Source: Microbispora bryophytorum
GTDB taxonomy: Bacteria > Actinomycetota > Actinomycetes > Streptosporangiales > Streptosporangiaceae
Direction of reading: 5' to 3'
NCBI RefSeq assembly: GCF_006874465.1
Contig: NZ_VIRL01000007.1
Span: 230,964-294,963 of the forward strand
DNA length: 64,000 nt
In this document: positions 26,202 to 33,401 of the stretch, one piece after another
Layout of the letters: each line of letters begins with the position of its first letter
Numbering within the stretch: the stretch's first letter is position 1
The notes under the pieces: model-generated
Told to the model about the DNA's origin: nothing
Seen by the model: the letters and a program-made list of their open reading frames with translations, nothing else
Database searches by the model: none
Position numbers and translations under genes: made by a program

Positions 26202-26942
26202 TCACGGGCGCCGCGCGGCGGCCAGGAACATGGGCACGGCGAGGAACAGCCTGTCCCGCCGCGCGCGGCCGGTCTGCTCCGCGATCCAGTCGTCGGCCTG
26301 GCACCTGGTGACCGCCCCCGCCGCGTACGCGCCCTCGGCCACGCCGGTGACCATCGGCAGGAGCGAACCGTCCGTGAAGACACCCGTGCGGACCTCGGCG
26401 GTGACGTCGGCGAAGCCCGCGTCGAGCAGGAGGGTGCGGTGACGGCGGGCCGCGTGCGGGCTGGGCACGGCGTCCGCCCTCGCCCGCACCATGACCCGGG
26501 TGAGAGCGGGGTCGTCCGAGTCGATCACGAACGTGTCCCAGTCCTGCCCCATTAGGACGATCCGCCCGCCCGGGGCGAGCACCCGCCACGCCTCGGCCGC
26601 CGCCCGCGCCGGATCGGCCAGGGCGTGGTAGACCTTGTCGGCCCGATAACCGGCCAGCTCGCCGTCCCCGAACGGCAGGTCGCAGGCGTCCGACCGGCGG
26701 AACTCCAGGCCCGGGTGCCGCGACCGGGCGACCTCGATCACCTGCCCGTCCACGTCCAGGCCGATCGGTCGCGCGCCCAGGGCAGCCATCTCCGCGACGG
26801 CCAGTCCGGCGCCGCAGCCCACGTCCACCACACGGCTCCCGGCGGCCAGGCCGAGAAGTTCGTACGAGCGGGCGCGCAGCGCCGCCTGGCCCGGATGCCT
26901 GTCCACACGGTCGAGAAGGGCGATGAGGGATTGGTTCGACAT
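26202..26942 (-). CDS. class I SAM-dependent methyltransferase
   Basis: UbiE/Coq5-like methyltransferase of 246 residues. Motif I is VVDVGCGAGLAVAEMAALGA, followed by GLDVDGQVIEVAR, the DLPFGDGEL region and LAPGGRIVLMGQDWD. ATG 26942 is chosen because a MerR-type promoter ends exactly there; an upstream ATG at 26996 would run through that promoter and into the divergent MerR gene. No Shine-Dalgarno sequence is present, in keeping with a leaderless transcript. Probably regulated by the divergent MerR protein. Confidence 0.85.
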   Translation of the reverse strand: MSNQSLIALLDRVDRHPGQAALRARSYELLGLAAGSRVVDVGCGAGLAVAEMAALGARPIGLDVDGQVIEVARSRHPGLEFRRSDACDLPFGDGELAGYRADKVYHALADPARAAAEAWRVLAPGGRIVLMGQDWDTFVIDSDDPALTRVMVRARADAVPSPHAARRHRTLLLDAGFADVTAEVRTGVFTDGSLLPMVTGVAEGAYAAGAVTRCQADDWIAEQTGRARRDRLFLAVPMFLAAARRP

Positions 26943-26949
26943 GGGGGAC

Positions 26950-26980
26950 AGCGTCCGACTTAATGTCGGCATGAAGTCAA
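26950..26980 (-). promoter_or_regulatory. MerR-type promoter, 19-bp spacer with central dyad
   Basis: On the minus strand: TTGACT (26980-26975), a 19-bp spacer, then GACGCT (26955-26950). The spacer contains most of a dyad, CCGAC-attaa-GTCGG (26969-26955). A 19-bp spacer with a centred dyad is the hallmark of promoters that MerR proteins activate by DNA distortion. The predicted transcription start falls at or next to the methyltransferase ATG. Confidence 0.6.
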
Positions 26981-27399
26981 GCGCGACCATCGGCATCGGC
27001 GAGGCGGCCGCCCGGTTCGGCCTTGCGACGCACGTCCTGCGGCATTGGGAGTCGGTGGGGCTGCTGACGCCCTCCCGGGTCGCGGGCGACCGGCGCCGTT
27101 ACGGCCCCGACGACCTCTTCCGGGTGGCCGTGATACTGCGGGCGAAGGAGGCCGGGCTCGGGCTCGACGAGATCCGCGAGATGATCGCCACCCGCGCGGC
27201 GGTCGAGCGGCGGGAGATCCTCCGCCGGCGGCGGGCCGAGCTCCTGCGGCGCATCGAACAGGCCCGCGCGGCGCTGGAGGTGCTCGAGTGCGCGCTGGAC
27301 TGCGACCACGACGACGTCACCGGCTGCGCGCACTTCCAGCAGGCCGTACGCGAACGGATCGGCCTGCCTGCGCCCGCGCCGATCGCCGGCGGCCGATGA
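26971..27399 (+). CDS. MerR-family transcriptional regulator
   Basis: Winged HTH of the MerR type (TIGIGEAAARFGLATHVLRHWESVGLLTPSR ... RRRYGPDDLFRVAVILRAKE), a coiled-coil dimer helix, and a short C-terminal tail with CALDCDHDDVTGCAHF. The Cys/His cluster could bind a metal or redox cofactor, or be structural. ATG 26971 gives 142 residues; an ATG at 26923 would start inside the divergent gene. The gene faces the methyltransferase over a promoter of MerR architecture. Confidence 0.88.
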   Translation: MKSSATIGIGEAAARFGLATHVLRHWESVGLLTPSRVAGDRRRYGPDDLFRVAVILRAKEAGLGLDEIREMIATRAAVERREILRRRRAELLRRIEQARAALEVLECALDCDHDDVTGCAHFQQAVRERIGLPAPAPIAGGR

Positions 27400-27500
27400 C
27401 GGGAACGGTCACCCGGCGGCAGCGCGGTCCTGCGGGCCCGGAGCCGTACGGAGGGTGATGACGATCTCGGCGATCGCGACCGATCCGTGCGACCCGGACG

Positions 27501-28406
27501 TCAGGGGTGGGCGCGAAGGGCGGCGAGGAGCCAGGCGAAGTCGTCCGCGTGGGACGGCTTCGGCTCCCTGCCGTTGATCACCGCCATGAGATGCCGGTAG
27601 CGCTCGGCCTCGGCGAACAGGCCGGCCTCCAGGCGTTCCCTGACCGCCGCCCGGCCGTCGGCGTCCATGTCGCCGAGCATGCGGCCGACGACCTCGGCGG
27701 CCTCGGGCGAGTCAGGGCGCACCCCGCTCTCCCGGGCCTGACCCACCTGCCAGACGACCTTCTTCGCGAACCACATGAAGGCACCCGGCGCCTGCCCCGC
27801 GCGGCCGCGCGTGTTGTGCTCCACCATGTCGCGCATGCGCCGCCGGAAGTCCGGGTCGCGCACGAGCTCGGCGAGCTCCACCCAGGCGTCCACCTGCTCG
27901 GGCGTGGGGTCGTCGGGCAGGCCGGCCTCGGTGTGCCGCTGCCGGTTCCTGAGCTCCGGATCGGCGTCCGGGCCGCCGAAGACCTCGTCCACGAAGCTCT
28001 CAATGACGCGCCGCCGTTGCTCGGCGGACAGCCGTGCCAGATCGTTCAACCGTTTCGTCTCCTCCGTGCCGGACCGCCGCCTCGCGACGGTGCTGAGCAC
28101 CGCGCGCCGGATCCGCAGGGTGCGGATCTGCGCGTCCAGTGCGTCCACATGGACGGCGGCGACGTCGGCCAGGGTGACCTTCCGCTCCAGCACCCGCCGT
28201 ACGTCGTCCAGGCCGAGACCGAGATCCCGCAGCGTCCTGATCAGCTCCAGCCTGGCCACGGCGCCGGCGTCGTAGAGCCGGTAGCCTCCCTCGCTCCGCT
28301 CCGCGGGAGGCAGCGCGCCGACGTCCGACCAGTACCGGATCGTGCGCACGGGCATCCCGGTGCGGCGGGAGAGCCATCCGATGGTGAACAGCCCCTCGTC
28401 GTCCAT
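27501..28406 (-). CDS. MerR-family transcriptional regulator with large effector domain
   Basis: N-terminal MerR HTH (LFTIGWLSRRTGMPVRTIRYWSDVG ... EGGYRLYDAGAVARLELIRT), dimerisation helix, then about 180 residues of helical C-terminal domain of the kind seen in TipA-like or polyketide-resistance MerR proteins, here unrecognised. 301 residues. ATG 28406 has no ribosome-binding site; the MerR-type promoter 28444-28414 would begin transcription at this ATG. Autoregulation is therefore likely. Confidence 0.87.
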   Translation of the reverse strand: MDDEGLFTIGWLSRRTGMPVRTIRYWSDVGALPPAERSEGGYRLYDAGAVARLELIRTLRDLGLGLDDVRRVLERKVTLADVAAVHVDALDAQIRTLRIRRAVLSTVARRRSGTEETKRLNDLARLSAEQRRRVIESFVDEVFGGPDADPELRNRQRHTEAGLPDDPTPEQVDAWVELAELVRDPDFRRRMRDMVEHNTRGRAGQAPGAFMWFAKKVVWQVGQARESGVRPDSPEAAEVVGRMLGDMDADGRAAVRERLEAGLFAEAERYRHLMAVINGREPKPSHADDFAWLLAALRAHP

Positions 28407-28413
28407 GGCACCG

Positions 28414-28444
28414 AGTCTGGTCTCTCCACCGGCTGGAGACTCAA
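28414..28444 (-). promoter_or_regulatory. autoregulatory MerR promoter, 19-bp spacer
   Basis: Minus strand TTGAGT (28444-28439), exactly 19 bp, then CAGACT (28419-28414). The spacer carries the dyad CTCCAG-ccggt-GGAG. The layout is that of MerR/TipA/SoxR-controlled promoters. The predicted start of transcription is at 28407-28406, on the initiator ATG. Confidence 0.65.
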
Positions 28445-28523
28445 GGGCGGAATCCCCCGGCTATGCCGCGGGTCCGAAAGTCTCTAATGTGGGGCACCGA
28501 TCATGTGACGGCAGGAGGATCCG

Positions 28524-29345
28524 GTGAGCGAAGGCCCGGCGGACGGCCCCGGCGAGGAGAACCGTCCCAAGCTCGACACGAGCGTGCCGCACTCGGCACG
28601 CATCTGGAACTACTTCCTGGGGGGCAAGGACCACTTCACCGTCGACCGCGAACTCGGCGAGCAGATCCGGCAGGCATACCCCGGCATCGTCGACATCGCA
28701 CGGCAGTCGCGGGGCTTCCTCGGCCGGGCGGTGCGGCACCTGGCGGGCGAGGTGGGCATCCGGCAGTTCCTCGACATCGGCACCGGCCTGCCGACCGCCG
28801 ACAACACCCACCAGGTGGCGCAGCGGGTGGCGCCGGAGTCCCGGGTCGTGTACGTCGACAACGACCCCCTCGTCCTGGTGCACGCGAACGCCCTGCTGAT
28901 CAGCAGCCCGCCGGGCGTGACCGACTACGTCGAGGCCGACGTACGCGAACCGGACGAGATCTTGAGCGCCGCGTCGAAGACGCTCGACTTCGGCGAGCCG
29001 GTGGCGCTCATGCTGCTCGGGATCATGGGCCAGGTGCTCGACGACGAGGACGCGTACGCGATCGTGCGCCGGCTCATGGCCGCTCTGCCCTCCGGCAGCC
29101 ACCTGGTGTTCGAGGACGGCACGAAGGTCGTCCTCCCCGAGGCGGCCGACGAGGCGGAGCGCATCCGCGCCGAGGGCGGCGACCCCTACCGGTTGCGGAC
29201 GCCCGGGCAGATCGCGCGCTTCTTCGACGGGCTCACGCTGCTGGAGCCGGGGGTGGTGTCGGTGTCGCGGTGGCGGCCCGACCCCAGCCAGTTCGGGGAG
29301 GCCTCCGAGGTCGACGCGCTGTGCGGGGTCGCCCGCAAGCACTGA
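28524..29345 (+). CDS. DUF574 (Methyltransf_19) SAM-dependent methyltransferase-like protein
   Basis: Actinobacterial family of unknown function with many copies per genome. Signatures: the N-terminal PHSARIWNYFLGGKDHFTVD, SAM-binding FLDIGTGLPTADNTHQVAQ, YVDNDPLVLVHANAL and ADVREPDEIL. 273 residues. The GTG start at 28524 follows AGGAGGATCCG. It stands alone, divergent from the MerR gene; no substrate can be proposed. Confidence 0.9.
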   Translation: MSEGPADGPGEENRPKLDTSVPHSARIWNYFLGGKDHFTVDRELGEQIRQAYPGIVDIARQSRGFLGRAVRHLAGEVGIRQFLDIGTGLPTADNTHQVAQRVAPESRVVYVDNDPLVLVHANALLISSPPGVTDYVEADVREPDEILSAASKTLDFGEPVALMLLGIMGQVLDDEDAYAIVRRLMAALPSGSHLVFEDGTKVVLPEAADEAERIRAEGGDPYRLRTPGQIARFFDGLTLLEPGVVSVSRWRPDPSQFGEASEVDALCGVARKH

Positions 29346-29360
29346 CCCCGGCACGCCCCG

Positions 29361-29399
29361 CACTGCGCCCCGCCACTGCGCGCCGCCACTGCGCGCCGT
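29361..29399 (+). repeat. 13-bp tandem repeat (CACTGCGCGCCGC type), three units
   Basis: Three units, the first and last with one changed base, lie in the 114-bp gap after the DUF574 gene. No function is apparent. Confidence 0.7.
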
Positions 29400-29459
29400 G
29401 CGCCGGCGTCTACCGCCCGTTGCCGCGGGTAGGAGTTCCAGCACGGGGACAGGAGGCGC

Positions 29460-29897
29460 ATGACCGAGATCGGCGCGCTGCTCGACGCGCTCACGGACGC
29501 GATCAACTCCCAGGACGAGGAGCGGGTGCTTCGCTGCTTCTCCACGGGAGCGGTCTTCGTCACGCCCGCCGGGGTGCTGGAGGGCCACGAGCAGATCGGC
29601 TGGTACTTCCGGCAGCTCTTCACGGCGTTTCCCGACATCCACAACGAGCTCATCACGCGGGCCGTCCTCGACGACACCATCATCACGGAGTGGACGTTCA
29701 GAGCCACCCACACCGGGGTGTTGCTGCTGCCGGGCGGCACGGAGATCATGGGCACCGGCCGCCATGTGATCTTCGGGGCGGCGGGCGGCTACACGATCGG
29801 CGAGGACGGCGTGTTCGCCAGCGCGCGGGTCTACTACGACCAGTTGACGTTCTACCGTCAGACAGGCTGTGACCTGCGTCTGCGCAGGACCGCCTGA
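29460..29897 (+). CDS. SnoaL/NTF2-like protein
   Basis: 145-residue cone-shaped NTF2-like domain (SnoaL-like/ester-cyclase group), recognised from LLDALTDAINSQDEERVLRCFS, TPAGVLEGHEQIGWYFRQLFTAFPD and the beta-strand EWTFRATHTGVLL. The family includes cyclases, isomerases and non-enzymatic ligand binders, so no reaction is assigned. ATG after AGGAGGCGC. A LysR gene begins 17 bp downstream and may be co-transcribed. Confidence 0.75.
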   Translation: MTEIGALLDALTDAINSQDEERVLRCFSTGAVFVTPAGVLEGHEQIGWYFRQLFTAFPDIHNELITRAVLDDTIITEWTFRATHTGVLLLPGGTEIMGTGRHVIFGAAGGYTIGEDGVFASARVYYDQLTFYRQTGCDLRLRRTA

Positions 29898-29914
29898 TCT
29901 CCTCATACTGGAGC

Positions 29915-30811
29915 GTGGACTCCGGCCCGCCGCTGCGCGACATCGGCTGCTTCGCCCTCGTCGCCCGGCACCTCAGCTTCTCCCGCGCCGCCGCCGAACT
30001 GGGCGTCTCCCAGCCCGCCGCGAGCCAGGCCGTCGGCCGTCTCGAGCGCGCGCTCGGGGTCCGCCTGTTCGAGCGGACCAGCCGGGAGGTCCGTCTGTCT
30101 CCGGCCGGCAAGGCGCTGCTGCCGTACGCCGAGGCGTTGCTGGGGTCGGCGGCCGCCTTCTCGGCCGAGGCGAGGCGGCTCGCCGCGCCGGAGGGCGCCG
30201 ATGTCCGCCTGGCCTATCCCCCGCCGGTCGGCGGCCTCGCGGCGCGGATCGCCCGCCGGATGGCGCGCCACGACCCCCCGGCCGAAGTGGAGCTGTGGCC
30301 GGCCGGCCGGACCGCCGCCGTCGCGGCCCTCGCCGCCGGCGAGGTGACGGCGGCCATCCTCGCGGCCCCGTTCCCGCGGGAGCTGACCACCGCCGCCCGT
30401 TTCCACGTGCCCGTCGGGCATCTGGCCGTGCCGGCCGGGGACCCGCTCGCCGGCCTGCCCCGCCTCCAGCCAGAACGGCTCGCGCGGCACCGCGTCCTGA
30501 TGCCGCGCGAACGCCCGCCCGGCGGGATGTGGGCACGGCTCGCCGCCCGCGTCGGGCCGCACCTGCAGCACGTGGCGGCCGACGAGATCGACGACTTCGC
30601 CGCCGCGCTCGACCTGGTCGCGGCCGGCGTCGGCCTGCTGCCCACGCCCTCCCTGGTCGTCGCGTCCGTCCGCAGGGACGACATCGCCTTCGTCCCCCTG
30701 GACGCGGGCGACCTTCGCCTGACATACGCGCTCGCGTGGCAGGGCGAACGGCTGTCGGCCCGGTTGATGGCACTCGTGCGGACGGCGCAGGAGTGCCTCT
30801 GGACGAGGTAG
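29915..30811 (+). CDS. LysR-family transcriptional regulator
   Basis: HTH at the N-terminus (CFALVARHLSFSRAAAELGVSQPAASQAVGRLE ... GVRLFERTSREVRLSPAGKAL) and a periplasmic-binding-protein-like effector domain. 298 residues from GTG 29915. Its natural targets are usually divergent genes, but here the neighbour upstream is on the same strand, so the target may be elsewhere or downstream. Confidence 0.9.
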   Translation: MDSGPPLRDIGCFALVARHLSFSRAAAELGVSQPAASQAVGRLERALGVRLFERTSREVRLSPAGKALLPYAEALLGSAAAFSAEARRLAAPEGADVRLAYPPPVGGLAARIARRMARHDPPAEVELWPAGRTAAVAALAAGEVTAAILAAPFPRELTTAARFHVPVGHLAVPAGDPLAGLPRLQPERLARHRVLMPRERPPGGMWARLAARVGPHLQHVAADEIDDFAAALDLVAAGVGLLPTPSLVVASVRRDDIAFVPLDAGDLRLTYALAWQGERLSARLMALVRTAQECLWTR

Positions 30812-31368
30812 CCCGCCGGTTCCCGGCGGTGATGCGAGAAAGTTTCATGCTGCCCGCCGGCGCGGGGCCGTCCGCGCCCGTGGAGAATCGGCAGGTGGCC
30901 AGGGTGGCGTCATGGATTTGCCGACAAGGTGTCGCCATTTCCTGACGGAGGATTACTTGAACTCTTGACTATGGATGCTTATGTGAGCATTCTTGGGGTT
31001 ACACCGCCCTGCGCGTATTCGCCGTCGAATAAGCGAGGAGCGGCAGCCGTGGCCCATACCGGAACCGCCGAAGCCGCCAGCGACGATGCTGCCTATTTCG
31101 GGATTTGACCAGCGGTTCTGGGTCTTTTGCTCGCACATCCGCGCGGCTCAACGCCACCGGACGTCCAATTCGCCGACAATGTGAGCCACGGAACACAGGA
31201 AATAACGGCCGATTTACGTTGCCATGACTGCGAATAGGCGGCGGCCGGAGTTTCCCGTTTCCCTTCCGCCGGATCTCTGTATTCCGGCGCGTTCCCATCG
31301 GCCGGCCCGGATCACGTTCGCGCGCATGCGCGCGGCACGTCCGGCAGGCACGACAAGAAGGTGATCAC
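30812..31368. other. 557-bp intergenic region, lower GC, no convincing gene
   Basis: Visibly poorer in G+C than the rest of the window. The small frames on either strand (60-100 codons) lack ribosome-binding sites and family resemblance. It contains a good promoter-like pair, TTGACT-N17-CATTCT (30965-30993), overlaid by a near-perfect dyad ATGCTTA-tg-TGAGCAT (30975-30990), and a perfect 14-bp palindrome of CGCGCATGCGCG type at 31320-31333. A long leader of doxX or an unrecognised small RNA would both fit. Confidence 0.5.
30965..30993 (+). promoter_or_regulatory. candidate promoter with overlapping dyad in the gene-free region
   Basis: TTGACT (30965-30970), 17-bp spacer, CATTCT (30988-30993). 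The spacer and -10 are covered by ATGCTTA-tg-TGAGCAT with one mismatch. No start codon with a ribosome-binding site follows closely, so the product could be a non-coding RNA or the long leader of doxX 376 bp away. Confidence 0.4.
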
Positions 31369-31818
31369 ATGAAAACGGACCAGATCAGGGGACCAGTCCT
31401 CTCGCTTTTCCGCATCGTGGCGGGGCTGCTGTTCGTCTGCCACGGTGCGGCGACGATCTTCGGCGTGCTGGGCGGCAACCGCGGCACCGGTCACGCCATG
31501 GCCTTCGGCACATGGCCGGGCTGGTGGGCGGCGGCCATCCAGCTGATCTTCGGGACGCTCGTCCTCGTCGGGCTGTTCACCCGCGTCAGCGCGCTGCTGT
31601 GCTCCGGCTCGATGGCGTACGCGTACTTCATGGTCCACATGCCGCAGGGCCTGTTCCCGATCCAGAACGGCGGCGAGGCGGCGGCGATGTTCTGCTGGTC
31701 GTTCTTCCTCATCACGGTTCTCGGGCCCGGCGCCTGGGCGCTGGACACGCTGATCCACCGGGCGCGGAACCACCAGGAGGAGGCCGAGACGTACGCGCCC
31801 GCGCCGGCACAGGCGTAG
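31369..31818 (+). CDS. DoxX-family membrane protein
   Basis: 149-residue integral membrane protein with four helices: LSLFRIVAGLLFVCHGAATI, WWAAAIQLIFGTLVLVGLF, ALLCSGSMAYAYFMV and FCWSFFLITVLGPGAWALD, with the typical R-x-x-x-G-x-x-F-x-x-H-G start of DoxX proteins. Some relatives act in thiol or redox stress, but no function is established for this branch. ATG after AGAAGGTGAT. A strong hairpin 28 bp past the stop marks the end of the transcript. Confidence 0.88.
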   Translation: MKTDQIRGPVLSLFRIVAGLLFVCHGAATIFGVLGGNRGTGHAMAFGTWPGWWAAAIQLIFGTLVLVGLFTRVSALLCSGSMAYAYFMVHMPQGLFPIQNGGEAAAMFCWSFFLITVLGPGAWALDTLIHRARNHQEEAETYAPAPAQA

Positions 31819-31846
31819 CCACACCGCGCCGCCGCCCGCAGGGCGT

Positions 31847-31881
31847 CTCGCGGCCGGACGTCACGGGCGTCCGGCCGCGAG
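31847..31881 (+). terminator. hairpin terminator after doxX
   Basis: Perfect 14-bp stem (31847-31860 with 31868-31881, CTCGCGGCCGGACG and its complement) with a seven-base loop. There is no T-tract, which is usual for high-GC actinomycete terminators. Confidence 0.75.
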
Positions 31882-32013
31882 GCAGGCGGGCCGCCCTCTC
31901 CGGCCCGATCACTCCCCGGCGGCCTCCGCCGCGCCGTCCCACCCCTGAGACTGTTGGAAGGCGTGAACCTGAGTGGTCCCCCGTCCGACTGTGCAGGAGG
32001 ACGGGAGGACGAG

Positions 32014-32550
32014 ATGACCGACGAGCTGCTGGTGGTGCGCGCCCAGCTGGGCGAGCGCGCGGCGCTGGCCGAGCTGGTGGCCCGCTGGCGGCTGCCCGTG
32101 TGGACGTACGTGCGGCGCATGCTCGACGCCGAGCGGGCCGATGACGTCACCCAGGAGATCTGGCTGGCCGTGATCCGCGGCCTGCCCCGGCTGCGGGAAC
32201 CCGGCCGGTTCGCGCCCTGGCTGTTCACCATCGCGCGCCGATCGGTCACCGACCGTCTGCGCGGCCAGTACGCCAGGGAGCACGAGGCCGTGCACGAGGC
32301 CCTGGCGGCCGGTGACATGACCGTCGACGATCCCGTGGACGCCGCGGTGGACCGCGCCGAGCTGGTGAGCCTCCTGTCGGGCCTGCCCATGCCGGAGCGG
32401 GAGATCCTCGTCCTGTTCTACCTGCAGGACCTCTCGGTGGAGGACTGCGCGCAGATCTGCGAGATCCCCACCGGGACGGTCAAGTCGCGGCTCAACCGCG
32501 CACGTCGCCTGTTGCGCGCGCATCTGGAGGAGAAGGGATACCGGCCATGA
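32014..32550 (+). CDS. ECF RNA polymerase sigma factor
   Basis: 178-residue sigma-70 family protein. Region 2 has RWRLPVWTYVRRMLDAERADDVTQEIWLAV, with the DDVTQE(I/V)W core contact motif; region 4 has LPMPEREILVLFYLQDLSVEDCAQICEIPTGTVKSRLNRARRLL. ATG 32014 is chosen for the GGGAGGACGAG just upstream. It overlaps the next gene by four bases (ATGA), a membrane protein that may act as its anti-sigma factor. Confidence 0.93.
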   Translation: MTDELLVVRAQLGERAALAELVARWRLPVWTYVRRMLDAERADDVTQEIWLAVIRGLPRLREPGRFAPWLFTIARRSVTDRLRGQYAREHEAVHEALAAGDMTVDDPVDAAVDRAELVSLLSGLPMPEREILVLFYLQDLSVEDCAQICEIPTGTVKSRLNRARRLLRAHLEEKGYRP

Positions 32551-33053
32551 CCGAGGAGCCGCGGCTGTCGGCACGGGAGATGATCGAGCGGCTCGAACCG
32601 GCGCTGTCGCGCGCCAGGCGCGTCCGGGCGGTGGTGTCGTTGCTGTCCGGGCTGTCCGGCACGGCGTTCATGATCGCCCTGTGGACAGGCGAGCCCGGCC
32701 CGCTCCCCAGCCGTACGCAGGTGGTGTTCGCCCTGCTCATCGTTGCCTGTCTGGCCTGGGCGGGCTACGGCGGATGGCTGCTCATGCGCAGAGTGCCGCT
32801 GTTCGCCACCGATCGCGTGATCGCCGCATGGATCGCTCTGGCCGCTTCGCTCGCCACCACCGCCGCCCTCGCCACGATGGCGGTGCGGCGGGGCACCGGC
32901 CTCGCCCCCGTACTGGGGGTCGGAGGGCTGTTCGTGGCGGCCGCACTGGTGCTGACCGTGCTGACCCACACCCGCCGGGCGGCGCTGCTGCGCCGGGCAC
33001 GAGAGCTCAGGCGGACGCATCCGGCGTCCCGCACGCACACGTCCGGGAACTGA
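32547..33053 (+). CDS. four-helix membrane protein, possible anti-sigma partner
   Basis: 168 residues: a charged N-terminal cytoplasmic segment of about 27 residues (SAREMIERLEPALSRARRVR), then four hydrophobic helices, then a basic tail. Coupling to the ECF sigma gene (start codon overlapping its stop) suggests a membrane-bound modulator. It lacks the zinc-binding HxxxCxxC motif of ZAS anti-sigma factors and has no other recognisable domain, so the role is inferred from position. Confidence 0.65.
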   Translation: MTEEPRLSAREMIERLEPALSRARRVRAVVSLLSGLSGTAFMIALWTGEPGPLPSRTQVVFALLIVACLAWAGYGGWLLMRRVPLFATDRVIAAWIALAASLATTAALATMAVRRGTGLAPVLGVGGLFVAAALVLTVLTHTRRAALLRRARELRRTHPASRTHTSGN

Positions 33054-33079
33054 CCCGGCGAGACGGAAAGGCGCTGGAG

Positions 33080-33193
33080 ATGGCACACAATCCGAAACTC
33101 ATCCGCCGCCGGTTCGGCAGTAGGGCGCTGCTCGCGGTGACCCTGGTCGTCGCCGGAGTTCTCCTCGTGGGTGTGCTCATGCTGCTGCTGTGA
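33080..33193 (+). CDS. 37-residue single-helix membrane peptide
   Basis: Short gene: ATG 33080, stop 33191-33193. The product begins MAHNPKLIRRRFGSRALLA and continues as one strongly hydrophobic helix rich in Val and Leu, with a positive N-terminal side. GGAAAGG eight bases upstream is a good ribosome-binding site, and the gene lies 26 bp after the membrane-protein gene on the same strand. It looks like a third member of the sigma operon; no family is recognised. Confidence 0.5.
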   Translation: MAHNPKLIRRRFGSRALLAVTLVVAGVLLVGVLMLLL

Positions 33194-33229
33194 ACGCCGC
33201 GCGGAACTGAAAGTTTCAGCTCGCGGCGT
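33194..33229 (+). promoter_or_regulatory. nested inverted repeat ending the sigma operon / upstream of cellulase
   Basis: Outer arms ACGCCGCG (33194-33201) and CGCGGCGT (33222-33229) enclose a perfect inner palindrome CTGAAA-g-TTTCAG (33207-33219). It directly follows the stop of the 37-residue gene. It can serve as a bulged terminator hairpin, or the inner part can be a LacI-family operator, since GAAA-n-TTTC cores are seen in actinomycete glycoside-hydrolase operators. Confidence 0.5.
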
Positions 33230-33258
33230 GCCCTCGGCCGCGCTGACCTGGACGTACC

Positions 33259-33343
33259 GCTCCGTGACCGGAGCGTGCTTGGATCGCGCCACCTCGCGTA
33301 CGCACGATCCGGGCGGGAGGTCTGCACGAGATCGTCCCGCCCG
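33259..33343 (+). promoter_or_regulatory. two inverted repeats in the leader of the first GH9 gene
   Basis: GCTCCG-tgac-CGGAGC at 33259-33274, and a perfect 9-bp pair CGGGCGGGA (33310-33318) with TCCCGCCCG (33335-33343). Both lie between the sigma operon and the cellulase ATG. They could be operators or leader hairpins. The known CelR/CebR box TGGGAGCGCTCCCA is not present. Confidence 0.4.
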
Positions 33344-33401
33344 TTCCCGGGGCGGCCCCGCGCGGCGGGGCCGGCCCGTCGTCCTTTCCGAGGGGCACGT
33401 G

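Noticed and set aside
30953..31298. Small frames of 60-100 codons on both strands
   Set aside because: No ribosome-binding site, no conserved motif, and atypical codon use; kept only as a gene-free region.
33194..33401. The CelR/CebR operator of cellulase genes
   Set aside because: I looked for TGGGAGCGCTCCCA and close variants and found none; other dyads are reported instead.
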